A stretch of DNA of 16,350 nt from Bordetella parapertussis (GCA_945883615.1 CAMCYB010000039.1:1-16350); one strand, 5' to 3'. Shown: positions 1 to 7,716, numbered from the stretch's first letter. Notes: generated by a model from the sequence alone, not told the origin. Numbers and translations: made by a program.

Positions 1-113
1 GGTTTAATAACCAAAGGCTACTGAGTCGTATCGGGTATATTACTCCTGCTGAGGCAGAAGAAAATTACCATAAGCAACAAAGCATTAAGGCTGTTGAGTG
101 CCAATCACTTTAA
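1..113 (+). CDS. IS3-family transposase OrfB, C-terminal fragment (partial at window edge)
   Basis: The frame starting at base 3 is open from the window edge to TAA at 111-113 and gives 36 residues. It contains the sequence RLLSRIGYITPAEAEENY, which matches the typical C-terminus of IS3-family DDE (rve-type) OrfB transposases: a short Asn/Arg/Leu-rich stretch, then IGYxxPAExE. The catalytic DDE residues lie upstream and are not visible, so it cannot be said whether the element is active. It is read on the plus strand, opposite to the neighbouring housekeeping genes. Confidence 0.75.
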   Translation, partial: FNNQRLLSRIGYITPAEAEENYHKQQSIKAVECQSL

Positions 114-146
114 CCAATCAACCTCCTCAAAACCCGGGGCAATTCA
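1..146 (+). mobile_element. right end of an IS3-family insertion sequence (truncated by window start)
   Basis: The C-terminal end of an OrfB-type transposase (stop at 111-113) is followed within about 35 bp by a GC-rich segment, AAAACCCGGGGCAATTCA, ending near 146. It reads like the right terminal inverted repeat of an IS3-family element (terminal CA on this strand, TG on the other). The left end is outside the window, so the inverted repeat pairing and target duplication cannot be verified. The exact boundary is inferred. Confidence 0.65.
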
Positions 147-361
147 GTATGTGATGCGATTTTGATGGGTAACATGCGCAAGTAAAAGTTTTCAGGTAAT
201 TAGGCGCTGTGGCATACATTATTAGAGATGTGTGTATATGTGTATTTTTACCCCGACAGAATAAGGCAGAGGTGATCACTCGGTGGGTAGTGGGTGGGTT
301 TTGGTCCAGCCCCCCCATGGGGTGGCCCTAAGCAGTGGGGTCACTATTTAGCCCAGCTACA

Positions 362-478
362 TTACGTACCGAAGTACCCACAAACCAATGCCGCAATCAG
401 CCCTGCAAACCCATCAAGCAGCATCAGCACTGCAAAAACAACAAAGCCCAACCTTTTTGGTTGAGCTAAGTGTTTGAT
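362..478 (-). pseudogene. possible relic of a small membrane protein
   Basis: The minus-strand frame ending in TAA at 362-364 encodes 38 residues beginning IKHLAQPKRLG and continuing into a strongly hydrophobic helix (FVVFAVLMLLDGFAGLIAAL). A TAG at 479-481 separates it from an in-frame ATG at 482-484, so one base change would give a 40-residue peptide. The positively charged KHLAQPKR followed by a transmembrane-length helix resembles coding sequence rather than noise. No family is recognised and no ribosome binding site is evident; the frame could be fortuitous. Confidence 0.2.
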
Positions 479-545
479 CTACATCGTGGGTCAGTTCAGT
501 GTCACTACGATAAACAGGCGACTTTCAGAAAGTTAAAACTGGCAC

Positions 546-567
546 AAGTGTCACCATAAGTGTCACC
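546..567. repeat. direct repeat AAGTGTCACC (2 copies, 12-bp period)
   Basis: The 10-mer AAGTGTCACC occurs at 546-555 and exactly again at 558-567. The core AGTGTCAC appears a third time at 498-505. The pair lies about 50 bp beyond the 3' end of tRNA-Pro. Short direct repeats in this position can be arm-type binding sites of a tyrosine integrase that used the tRNA as its attachment site. No integrase is present, so this role is inferred. Confidence 0.5.
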
Positions 568-615
568 AGAGATAAAAAGCCTGAAACCTTAAAAACGGTA
601 ACCCCTTGATATTAT

Positions 616-693
<78 letters not shown>

Positions 694-703
694 CAAGAGT
701 GAA

Positions 704-730
704 ATTGTAGCAGAATTAGAACAGTTACAA
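704..730 (-). promoter_or_regulatory. candidate sigma-70 promoter of tRNA-Pro
   Basis: On the minus strand a -10 element TACAAT (704-709) lies 11 bases upstream of the tRNA 5' end, with TTGTAA (725-730) as a -35 candidate at a short 15-base spacing. The -10 match is good and the -35 is only fair. The tRNA may also be co-transcribed with the upstream regulator gene. Confidence 0.4.
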
Positions 731-756
731 AGACCGTTAAGCCTGATTAGTTTGGC

Positions 757-1134
757 TTAAACGCTTGTTAACAGGTCTGAAATAGATTTAAGTTCAGTAC
801 GTAAAGCTTGCAACTCTGCGCCGGTTAAACGAACGGCTGCATCAGGGTCGTTATGGCTGTCACGTGCATCAGTTAATCGATTTCTTGCGCCGCTTATAGT
901 GAAGCCCTGCTCGTAAAGTAACTCACGTATACGACGAATCAACAAAACCTCGTGGTGTTGATAATACCTACGGTTACCCCGTCTTTTTACAGGTTTTAGT
1001 TGAGTAAATTCTTGTTCCCAGTAACGCAAAACATGCGGCTTTACGCCACATAGATCACTCACTTCACCAATGGTGAAGTAGCGTTTAGCGGGAATAGGTG
1101 GCAGTGCTTCAAGCGCAATAGTCGAACTTTGCAT
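757..1134 (-). CDS. MerR-family transcriptional regulator
   Basis: A 125-residue protein with an N-terminal MerR-type winged helix-turn-helix from about residue 19 to 90: YFTIGEVSDLCGVKPHVLRYWEQEF, followed by the RRGNRRYYQHHEVLLIRRI wing and helix. The remaining C-terminal part is short and has no cysteine pattern, so it does not look like a metal sensor. A gene of this type between ihfA and tRNA-Pro is widely conserved in beta- and gammaproteobacteria, but its target and inducer are not known to me. The ATG at 1134 has GAGG 12 bases upstream. It lies 59 bp downstream of ihfA and is probably co-transcribed with it. Confidence 0.9.
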   Translation of the reverse strand: MQSSTIALEALPPIPAKRYFTIGEVSDLCGVKPHVLRYWEQEFTQLKPVKRRGNRRYYQHHEVLLIRRIRELLYEQGFTISGARNRLTDARDSHNDPDAAVRLTGAELQALRTELKSISDLLTSV

Positions 1135-1193
1135 TATTTACATCAACCTCAATAAAGCTATATTTTGAAATAAATAAAATTAATAATCATTTG

Positions 1194-1514
1194 TTAGGTT
1201 AAAACAACCTGTTCTTGATGGGTGAGCTCGACCACATCTTTTAGTTTTTGACTGGCGTGAAAAGTTACCACGCGACGTGCCGCAATCGGAATCATTTCAC
1301 ATGTTTTTGGGTTACGACCAGGGCGAGCCGGTTTTTTTCTAACTTGAAAATTGCCAAAACCAGAAAGCTTAACCGAGTCACCTTTCGATAAGGCACTTCG
1401 AATTTCAAGAAAAAACATTTCAACCAAATCTTTCGCTTCTCGCTTGTTAAGCCCTACCCGTTCAAACAACATTTCAGCTAATTCAGCTTTAGTCAAAGTA
1501 CGAACATCAGTCAT
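1194..1514 (-). CDS. ihfA: integration host factor subunit alpha
   Basis: A 106-residue protein of the HU/IHF family that forms a heterodimer with IHF beta and bends DNA sharply at specific sites. It supports sigma-54 promoters, site-specific recombination and nucleoid structure. Visible signatures are the N-terminal helix-turn-helix ([26 protein letters not shown]) and the beta-arm sequence [20 protein letters not shown] at about residues 52-71, which contains the DNA-intercalating proline. Its position directly after pheT is the ancestral order; the gap is 30 bp. IHF could also act at the sigma-54 promoter of glnK in this window, though I found no clear IHF site there. Confidence 0.97.
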   Translation of the reverse strand: MTDVRTLTKAELAEMLFERVGLNKREAKDLVEMFFLEIRSALSKGDSVKLSGFGNFQVRKKPARPGRNPKTCEMIPIAARRVVTFHASQKLKDVVELTHQEQVVLT

Positions 1515-1544
1515 TTTTTTATTTCCAAAGATATGAAATGTTTT

Positions 1545-3953
1545 TTATCGTTGACGAACTTGGTGTTCTGTTTGAAGCATATTAAGAATACGAGCCATAC
1601 ATGCGTCAACCTGTTCATCTGACAGGGTGACGTGATCGTCTTGCAACCAAAACCTAAAAGCTAAACTGATATCTTTTGATTCAGTATGATCTGTTGGACG
1701 CCAAATATCAAATAATTCTACTCGACGTAAGACAGACAGCATAGGCTCTTTTTTAATTAAAGCATGAATTGAATCAAGTAATTTTTGAACAGGTAAATCT
1801 TGTACAACCCATAGCGCTAGATCGCGTTGCACAATCGGTTGACGAGATATGTCTATAGGTTGTGGCAAACTTTGTTGCACCACAGCATCAAGCTTAATTT
1901 CAAAAGCAACAGGGGCTGACGACAAACCGAGCTCTCGCACCCAATTAGGATGAATTTCGCCAACCCAACCGATTAACTCTTGCTCCAGTAAAACGCAAGC
2001 TGAACGACCGGGGTGAAAAAGTGGCATGTCGGTCGGTTCAAAGAGCAACAAATGACGCTTAGCCCCCATTAATACCTCTAAATCGTTTTTAACATCAAAA
2101 TAATCAACATTTTGCTGCTTTAGCCCCCATTGCTCTGGGGCAATGCTACCCCATGCAACGCCAGCAAAATGCATAGGTTGATGCACACCTTGTACATTTA
2201 ATTCTGAAGCCACGGTACTTTGATCACGTTTAAATACTCGGCCCGCTTCAAACACACGAACACGCGACTGCTGTCGATTTGCGTTATAGGCCACGGTTTG
2301 TAGTAAACCTGGAATCAACATCGATCGCATGAACGCCATTTGACTGGCAATGGGGTTAAGAAGCTTAATCGCATTTTTTTCACCGATCATGTCACGCTCC
2401 CATTCGTTTTGCACGAAGGAAAAGTTAACAATTTCTTGGTAATCTAATGCAGCAACCGTATGACGCACTTGATGAAATGTGCGCATAGCCTCTGGTTGCG
2501 CCCGCATTTTGGCAGATGAAACGGGTGGCTTAGCCGGAATGTTTTCAAAACCAACAATACGAGCAACTTCTTCAATGAGATCTTCTTCGATTTCAATATC
2601 AAATCGATATGCAGGGGGTGTCACGCTAAATACATCTTCATTCACAACGAACGGCAAACCTAAACGATTAAATACACCTTCAACTGCATTCATATCAACT
2701 GGAATACCTAGTACACGTTGGCACCGTGACAACCGCATATCGACAGCAGGTCGTTTCGGTAAATTAACGACCAAATCTTGCACTGGTCCTACTTGCCCAC
2801 CGCAAACCTCAACGATAAGCGAAACTAAAGCATCGATATCTTGGGGAATAGACTCAAAATCTACTCCTCGTTCGTAACGATGAGCCGCTTCTGAATTGAG
2901 CTTTAATCGTCGTGTTCGACCCGCAATAGAATCAGGCCACCAAAAGGCGGACTCAATATAAATATTTGTTGTGTCAAGCGAAACCGCAGTGTGATCGCCA
3001 CCCATAATGCCAGCCAAACTTTCAGGTACGCCAGCACAATCAATGACGCCCAATTTCTCATCAAGAGAAATTAAATCGCCGTTTAAGAGCTTCAGTGTTT
3101 CGCCTGCTTTACCCCAACGAACATTAAGTTCAGGCTGAGCCAGTTTATTTAAATCAAATACGTGGGTTGGGCGACCGCGTTCAAGCATTAAATAGTTTGA
3201 AAGGTCGACTAAAGCAGAGATGCTGCGTTGACCCGCCCGTTCAAGCCGTTCAACAACCCAAGCGGGTGTTTTAGCATACGCATTAACACCCTTTATCACT
3301 TGCCCCATGAATCGCCCACACAATTCAGGCGCCTGTATATTCACCTTCACAACATCACTTATCGTTGGTTTGACTTGCGCTGAAATCAGGGGTTTTAGAG
3401 GTGATTGTGCAAGCGCAGCAAGCTCGCGTGCTACGCCTAAAATTGACAAACAATCAGCACGGTTGGGAGTCAGTTTAAGTGTAAATATTTGATCATCAAG
3501 ATTTAACACTTCACGTATATTTTTACCGAGCTCTGTGGCTTCATCAAGCACCATCAACCCTGCATGGTCTTGCGACAACCCTAGTTCACGAGCTGAACAC
3601 AACATACCAAATGATTCAACACCACGCATTTTAGCGGCGCCGATTTTTATGTCATGAGGCATGACTGCGCCCACCTGAGCGAGGGGCACCACTAGCCCGA
3701 CCGCTGCATTCGGTGCACCACACACAATTTGAAGAATAGTATGACCATTATTTACACGACATACACGCAGTTTGTCAGCATCTGGGTGGGGTTCTACCGA
3801 TTCAATACGAGCCGCGACAATGCCCGTAAAAGGCGGTGCAAAGGCATTGACCTCTTCAACTTCAAGCCCAGCCATTGTTAACTCATGCACGAGTTGTTCA
3901 GTTGACCAGTCGGTATCAACAAAAGTTTTTAACCAAGATTCAGGAAATTGCAT
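1545..3953 (-). CDS. pheT: phenylalanine--tRNA ligase beta subunit
   Basis: An 802-residue cytoplasmic protein and partner of PheS in the alpha2-beta2 enzyme that charges tRNA-Phe. Domains in order: N-terminal B1 (start MQFPESWLKTFV), an EMAP/tRNA-binding fold (about 40-150, with HPDADKLRVCRV and QIVCGAPN), the B3/4 editing domain (about 210-370, RGRPTHVFDLNKL, LAGIMGGDHTAVS), B5 (about 400-475, ending EEDLIEEVARIVGFENIP) and a C-terminal FDX-ACB anticodon-binding domain (about 708-801, PIVQRDLALWV). The length is normal for a bacterial PheT. It begins 50 bp after pheS with AAGAG as a weak ribosome binding site. Confidence 0.97.
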   Translation of the reverse strand: MQFPESWLKTFVDTDWSTEQLVHELTMAGLEVEEVNAFAPPFTGIVAARIESVEPHPDADKLRVCRVNNGHTILQIVCGAPNAAVGLVVPLAQVGAVMPHDIKIGAAKMRGVESFGMLCSARELGLSQDHAGLMVLDEATELGKNIREVLNLDDQIFTLKLTPNRADCLSILGVARELAALAQSPLKPLISAQVKPTISDVVKVNIQAPELCGRFMGQVIKGVNAYAKTPAWVVERLERAGQRSISALVDLSNYLMLERGRPTHVFDLNKLAQPELNVRWGKAGETLKLLNGDLISLDEKLGVIDCAGVPESLAGIMGGDHTAVSLDTTNIYIESAFWWPDSIAGRTRRLKLNSEAAHRYERGVDFESIPQDIDALVSLIVEVCGGQVGPVQDLVVNLPKRPAVDMRLSRCQRVLGIPVDMNAVEGVFNRLGLPFVVNEDVFSVTPPAYRFDIEIEEDLIEEVARIVGFENIPAKPPVSSAKMRAQPEAMRTFHQVRHTVAALDYQEIVNFSFVQNEWERDMIGEKNAIKLLNPIASQMAFMRSMLIPGLLQTVAYNANRQQSRVRVFEAGRVFKRDQSTVASELNVQGVHQPMHFAGVAWGSIAPEQWGLKQQNVDYFDVKNDLEVLMGAKRHLLLFEPTDMPLFHPGRSACVLLEQELIGWVGEIHPNWVRELGLSSAPVAFEIKLDAVVQQSLPQPIDISRQPIVQRDLALWVVQDLPVQKLLDSIHALIKKEPMLSVLRRVELFDIWRPTDHTESKDISLAFRFWLQDDHVTLSDEQVDACMARILNMLQTEHQVRQR

Positions 3954-4003
3954 AAAGTGCTCTTATTCTTTAAAGTCAGCGTGTGTAATAGACATCGATA
4001 AAC

Positions 4004-5026
4004 TCAACGGTTGAATTGACGTAAAAAGCGCAGATCACCTTCAAAAAACTGACGCAAATCATGCACACCGTAACGCAACATGGTGAGGCGCTCAAGACCT
4101 GAACCGAACGCAAAACCCATGTAAATTTCTGGGTCAAGGCCAAAGTTTCGGACAACTTGAGGGTGTACCTGACCAGAACCCGATATTTCTAGCCAACGGC
4201 CTTGATTCGGGCCAGACGTAAACATCATATCTATATCTGCAGAAGGTTCGGTAAAAGGAAAAAATGAAGGTCTGAAGCGAATTTCAAGATCGTCTGTTTC
4301 AAAAAAGCAGCGTAGAAAGTCGGTGTACACGCCTTTTAAATCTGCAAACGAAATGTTTTCAGCTATCCATAAGCCTTCAACTTGATGAAACATCGGTGAA
4401 TGGGTGGCGTCACTATCAACACGGTAAGTGCGACCTGGCGCAATCACTTTAATAGGTGGTTTGTGCACACGTGCGTAACGAACTTGCATGGGGCTGGTAT
4501 GTGTGCGAAGTAATAAAGGTGTGCCCTGCTCATCTTGCATATCAACGTAAAACGTATCTTGCATTGAGCGTGCAGGATGATTTTCTGGGTTGTTGAGTGC
4601 CGTGAAATTTGACCAATCGTTTTCAATTTCGGGGCCATCTGCCACATCAAAACCAATCGAACGAAAAATGCTCTCAACACGTTCCCACGTATGCATGACC
4701 GGGTGTAAGCCCGCCATACCCCTACCTCGACCAGGTAAAGTAATGTCTATTTTTTGTGCGGCAAGTTTTAGGTTTAAGGCATCTTGGGCAAGCTGCTCGC
4801 GACGTGAGCTAAGCAAAGTTTCAACCTGCTGTTTGGCTACGTTAATGCGAGCACCTTGTTCGCGCTTTTGCTCAGGTTCAAGCGTAGCAAGCGATTTAAG
4901 TTGCTCAGTTATGGCGCCTTGCTTACCCAGAAACTTGGCCTTGATATTTTCAAGTGCAACCGGGGAATCAGCAGCCAAAAACTGCTCACGTGCTTGATTA
5001 ACCAAATCATCTAATGAGGAAGACAT
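4004..5026 (-). CDS. pheS: phenylalanine--tRNA ligase alpha subunit
   Basis: A 340-residue class II aminoacyl-tRNA synthetase subunit carrying the catalytic site. The N-terminal coiled coil (about 1-90) binds tRNA-Phe. Class II motifs follow: motif 1 region [21 protein letters not shown] (107-127), motif 2 [13 protein letters not shown] then [21 protein letters not shown] (174-218), and motif 3 [22 protein letters not shown] (304-325). The PAEPS-like [10 protein letters not shown] segment (258-267) of the Phe site is present. The gene is 67 bp downstream of rplT, behind a terminator-like hairpin, and has only a weak GGA ribosome binding site. Confidence 0.97.
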   Translation of the reverse strand: MSSSLDDLVNQAREQFLAADSPVALENIKAKFLGKQGAITEQLKSLATLEPEQKREQGARINVAKQQVETLLSSRREQLAQDALNLKLAAQKIDITLPGRGRGMAGLHPVMHTWERVESIFRSIGFDVADGPEIENDWSNFTALNNPENHPARSMQDTFYVDMQDEQGTPLLLRTHTSPMQVRYARVHKPPIKVIAPGRTYRVDSDATHSPMFHQVEGLWIAENISFADLKGVYTDFLRCFFETDDLEIRFRPSFFPFTEPSADIDMMFTSGPNQGRWLEISGSGQVHPQVVRNFGLDPEIYMGFAFGSGLERLTMLRYGVHDLRQFFEGDLRFLRQFNR

Positions 5027-5039
5027 CGATTTTCCAACT

Positions 5040-5070
5040 AAAAAACAAACGGAGCCACGAGGCCCCGTTT
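5040..5070 (-). terminator. intrinsic terminator / candidate attenuator between rplT and pheS
   Basis: On the minus strand AAACGGGGCC (5070-5061), loop TCGT, GGCTCCGTTT (5056-5047) forms a 10-bp stem with one G-U pair. A G and six T residues (5046-5040) follow. It sits 14 bases before the pheS start, inside the rpmI-rplT-pheST unit. GGCCTGTTT (5093-5085), starting just after the rplT stop codon, can pair with the first terminator arm and could act as an antiterminator. No separate leader peptide fits in the gap. Confidence 0.75.
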
Positions 5071-5093
5071 ATTAAAGCAACAACAAACAGGCC

Positions 5094-5453
5094 TTAAGCA
5101 GCCAAAACTGATTTAACCTGATTCACAATCACTGCAAAACCCGCTTTATCACGTACAGCCATATCAGCTAAAACTTTACGATCAAGTTCAATGGCTGCCT
5201 TTTTAAGGCCTGCAATAAATACACTGTACGACACACCGTGCTCTCGCACAGCCGCATTGATACGGGCTATCCAGAGGGCGCGGAATGTACGTTTTTTATT
5301 GCGGCGGTCACGGTATGCATATTGACCCGCACGCATAACCGCTTGCTTGGCAACGCGGAACACATTACCGCGGCGACCACGGTAACCTTTTGCTGCTTTA
5401 ATAACTTTTTTGTGACGGGCACGAGCCGTGACACCACGTTTGACGCGAGGCAT
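5094..5453 (-). CDS. rplT: 50S ribosomal protein L20
   Basis: A 119-residue basic protein required early in 50S assembly. It shows the typical L20 start ([28 protein letters not shown]), the [28 protein letters not shown] core and a C-terminal helical domain. In E. coli L20 also represses its own rpmI-rplT message by binding a structure near the infC/rpmI boundary. Here infC is not upstream of rpmI, so that arrangement is absent. A strong GGAG lies before the start, 11 bp from rpmI. Confidence 0.98.
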   Translation of the reverse strand: MPRVKRGVTARARHKKVIKAAKGYRGRRGNVFRVAKQAVMRAGQYAYRDRRNKKRTFRALWIARINAAVREHGVSYSVFIAGLKKAAIELDRKVLADMAVRDKAGFAVIVNQVKSVLAA

Positions 5454-5464
5454 AGTTTTTCTCC

Positions 5465-5662
5465 TTAAGCGTAGGGCATCATGGCGTGAATCGAGGGTGC
5501 GTCGCTCTTATGAACGGCAGCCGAACCACGCAGTTTGCGTTTGGTTTTAGTGGTTTTCTTGGTCAAAATATGACGTTTGAAAGCTTGGCCGCGCTTAATA
5601 GAGCCGCTGCCACGAACCTTAAAGCGCTTTGACGCACTTTTTTTGGTTTTCATCTTAGGCAT
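5465..5662 (-). CDS. rpmI: 50S ribosomal protein L35
   Basis: A 65-residue Lys/Arg-rich protein with the family start [31 protein letters not shown] and the ending SIHAMMPYA. It is a late-assembling large-subunit component and forms the usual pair with rplT. It is unusual in following comM (92-bp gap) rather than infC, so its transcription must start in that gap or read through from comM/ubiK. Confidence 0.97.
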   Translation of the reverse strand: MPKMKTKKSASKRFKVRGSGSIKRGQAFKRHILTKKTTKTKRKLRGSAAVHKSDAPSIHAMMPYA

Positions 5663-5744
5663 GATGATATTCCTGTACCGAGTGCATCAGTAAGGTGTTT
5701 GCCCTAATTGGCCAAAACTTTAGAACCCACAGACGACACATTTA

Positions 5745-5763
5745 CTTAACTAATTTAGTTAAG
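5745..5763. repeat. perfect inverted repeat across the comM stop codon
   Basis: CTTAACTA, a 3-base spacer, then TAGTTAAG: an 8-bp perfect inverted repeat that covers the comM stop codon (5755-5757). It is AT-rich and not followed by a T tract on the minus strand, so it is a poor terminator. It could be a protein-binding site upstream of rpmI, but its role is unknown. Confidence 0.4.
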
Positions 5764-7344
5764 CCTTTGATTATAGTATTTTTTTACCATGTTGTGCAAT
5801 CGATACCCAAGCGCCTCTGAAATATGATCAACCCCAACTTGGTCAACCTGATCGAGGTCGGCACAGCTCATAGCCACCCGAATTGCTTTAAGTTGCGCGC
5901 GAGTCGACAAGCCTAAACGTTGCGTAGCTTGATTCAAAACCGCCCAAACAGAGTTATTGATAATTTGAAGCCCATCAATTTGGGGCAACTGCAAGGCATG
6001 GTTTAAGCAACCCTGTCGTTTGAGAGCACGAGCTTGAGCGGCTTCAATACGTGGCCTCAATTCGTTTGAAGGGGTCGCTTTAGGTTGAAGCTGCCATTCA
6101 CCTGATGGCGCGTGAAGCGTCAATGCCATATCTATTCGATCAAGCAGTGGGCCTGACAAAGTACGCTGATAAGCCTCACGAATTGCTAAAGTGCATTGGC
6201 ATGATTGCGTCGGGTGACCGTACCAACCACAAGGGCATAAATTCGTAGTCATAACCAACTGAAAAGCCGCTGGGTGCGTCACACGCGCTCGTAAACGCGA
6301 AACGTGTACAACGCCAGATTCAATTGGCTCTCGCAATGCATCTAAAACTTTACGATCAAATTCAGCCGCCTCATCAAGAATGAGAACCCCTCGGTGAGCA
6401 AAGGTCAGTTCGCCTGGCATAGCCATTGCCCCCCCTCCCGTCATCGCAACCATTGTTGTGCGTGAGTGGGGTGATCGCATAGGGCGACCCCAAATGTCTT
6501 GATTTCCAGGTGAAACAAAACATTGTATTGCGGCGACCTCAAGAGATTCCTCTGCGTCAAGCGGAGGGAGTAATGAAATCAACCTTTTTGCCAGAAGGCT
6601 TTTGCCAGCACCCGCACTACCCGCTAACAGCAAGTGATGCCCTCCCACTGCTGCTATTTCAAGCGCCCGACATGCCTCAGTTTGACCCCTAACATCTGAA
6701 AGACATAAATGATCTAACTTAAGCGCGGCAGTTTTATACTGGCTTGGCTTAAACCAATTAGGCTGTATGGCGCCAGAAATCACCTGACATGCTTGATTTA
6801 AACTCGTTATACCCATGATGTTTAAACCAGGTATAAAAGGCAAATAATTTAGCTGCTGTTGTGGCAGCATCACTTTAGCTCCGGCCATTTCTTTTGCAAC
6901 TGTCAGCAAAATGGGAAGTAAGTGATCAACTTCAATTAACATACCAGAAAGTGATAATTCCCCCAAAAAAACCCAATCATGAGGCGTTTGATGCAAGCCT
7001 TTTTGTGCAGACTGTTTGTGCGATTGTATTAAGTTAGAAAGATCGGGCGCAAATTTTGTTTGGCGTGTCGCCATTAAAATACCCAAGGCAATCGCCAAGT
7101 CAGTGCAAGCCGTATTTTTAGGCGTGTCAGCCGGTGCAAGATTGACGGTCAACCGCCCTAGCGGGAATTGATAACCCGTAAAACTAAGCGAGGCGCGTAC
7201 CCTTTCACTAGTCGCTTGTGCCGCTTGACTGGTCATGCCAACTACTCTAAATGTTGGTAAACCAGGGCTTAAATGCACCTCTACCCTAACGTGAGCCGCT
7301 TGCGCGCCCCAAAGCGTGCGCGCGTTTAACAATGCAAGCGTCAT
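5755..7344 (-). CDS. comM: ComM/YifB-family AAA+ ATPase (Mg-chelatase-like helicase)
   Basis: A 529-residue protein of the YifB/ComM family. ComM is a hexameric helicase that promotes branch migration of incoming DNA during natural transformation. The N-terminal ChlI-like domain (about 1-130) begins MTLALLNARTLWGAQ. The AAA+ core has Walker A GSAGAGKS (242-249), Walker B GVLILDEAAEF (319-329), an Arg-finger region GPLLDRID (398-405) and a Cys-rich insert TNLCPCGWYGHPTQSCQC (367-384). It is slightly longer than usual, with extra residues around 95-122, and departs from family norms in several motifs (NTACTDLAIA for a usual GRFDLPIA, PHS for PHH). The start fits the family N-terminus. Confidence 0.92.
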   Translation of the reverse strand: MTLALLNARTLWGAQAAHVRVEVHLSPGLPTFRVVGMTSQAAQATSERVRASLSFTGYQFPLGRLTVNLAPADTPKNTACTDLAIALGILMATRQTKFAPDLSNLIQSHKQSAQKGLHQTPHDWVFLGELSLSGMLIEVDHLLPILLTVAKEMAGAKVMLPQQQLNYLPFIPGLNIMGITSLNQACQVISGAIQPNWFKPSQYKTAALKLDHLCLSDVRGQTEACRALEIAAVGGHHLLLAGSAGAGKSLLAKRLISLLPPLDAEESLEVAAIQCFVSPGNQDIWGRPMRSPHSRTTMVAMTGGGAMAMPGELTFAHRGVLILDEAAEFDRKVLDALREPIESGVVHVSRLRARVTHPAAFQLVMTTNLCPCGWYGHPTQSCQCTLAIREAYQRTLSGPLLDRIDMALTLHAPSGEWQLQPKATPSNELRPRIEAAQARALKRQGCLNHALQLPQIDGLQIINNSVWAVLNQATQRLGLSTRAQLKAIRVAMSCADLDQVDQVGVDHISEALGYRLHNMVKKYYNQRLN

Positions 7345-7347
7345 AAC

Positions 7348-7371
7348 AACCTTTGATTAAAACCAAAGGTT
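7348..7371 (-). promoter_or_regulatory. hairpin sequestering the comM ribosome binding site
   Basis: In the comM leader AACCTTTG (7371-7364) and CAAAGGTT (7355-7348) form a perfect 8-bp stem with an 8-base loop. The second arm contains the only good Shine-Dalgarno (AAAGG) 5 bases before the ATG at 7344. The mRNA could therefore hide its own ribosome binding site. No T run follows, so it is not a terminator. Confidence 0.45.
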
Positions 7372-7423
7372 TGCAGTATTCATAAAAAAGACAGCAATAA
7401 AAGCCTAGCAGGGCAAATAAGTC

Positions 7424-7672
7424 TTACTTTTCAAGTGCGGCAATACGTTGCTCAGTGGCTTGTAATTGCTTCTCAAGGTGTTCAATCTGAGTAATCGCTT
7501 GACGCAACAAGTCAGCTTGAATATCAAAATCTTCACGCGTCACCAACTCAAGTTTGTTAAACGCTTGTGATGTAAAAGACTTTAAGTTATGTTCAATATC
7601 AGCCGCTGGGCTTTTAGCAATTAATTCTGATACGTTCTTTTGTAACGATTCGAGCCAAGGGTTGTTATTCAT
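7424..7672 (-). CDS. ubiK: ubiquinone biosynthesis accessory factor UbiK (BMFP-domain protein)
   Basis: An 82-residue protein with the YqiC/BMFP pattern: an amphipathic N-terminus (NPWLESLQKNVSELIAKSPAADIEHNLKSFTSQAF), then LELVTREDFDIQADLLRQA and a C-terminal coiled coil of heptads (IEHLEKQLQATEQRIAALEK). Family members trimerise and assist the Ubi enzyme complex in aerobic ubiquinone synthesis. GGAG lies 7 bases before the ATG. It precedes comM by 79 bp and is divergent from glnK, the usual betaproteobacterial arrangement. Confidence 0.92.
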   Translation of the reverse strand: MNNNPWLESLQKNVSELIAKSPAADIEHNLKSFTSQAFNKLELVTREDFDIQADLLRQAITQIEHLEKQLQATEQRIAALEK

Positions 7673-7710
7673 GATTGATCTCCGAGAATGTGTTCAGCTT
7701 TAGCGTGGCG

Positions 7711-7716
7711 ATTATA
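7711..7716 (-). promoter_or_regulatory. candidate -10 element for ubiK(-comM)
   Basis: A perfect TATAAT on the minus strand, about 40 bases upstream of the ubiK start. No good -35 hexamer sits at the expected spacing, so only the -10 is proposed. Confidence 0.3.

Larger units (their letters stand above)
147..615. other. gene-poor interval between the IS end and tRNA-Pro
   Basis: No convincing gene is visible. The interval holds a G-rich stretch (281-298), a 10-bp CCCCATGGGG palindrome (around 314-323), an imperfect hairpin around 445-467, a possible membrane-peptide relic on the minus strand (362-478) and AGTGTCAC repeats (498-505, 546-567). The composition and lack of long frames suggest degraded mobile DNA next to the 3' end of a tRNA gene. 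That interpretation is inference. Confidence 0.5.

Noticed and set aside
127..318. Minus-strand 63-codon frame overlapping the IS right end
   Set aside because: It begins in a C-rich run and ends in the IS terminal repeat, has no ribosome binding site and no recognisable protein pattern.
445..467. Hairpin AGCCCAACC/GGTTGAGCT as a terminator
   Set aside because: It has a mismatch and no adjacent T tract, and there is no clear gene for it to terminate.
737..760. Inverted repeat TTAAGCC/GGCTTAA at the end of the MerR-type gene as a terminator
   Set aside because: The stem is 7 bp with a 10-base loop and no T tract follows on the minus strand; tRNA-Pro lies just downstream.
4444..4997. Reading frames overlapping pheS in other frames
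   Set aside because: They are shadows of the complete, well-matched pheS coding sequence with no initiation signals of their own.
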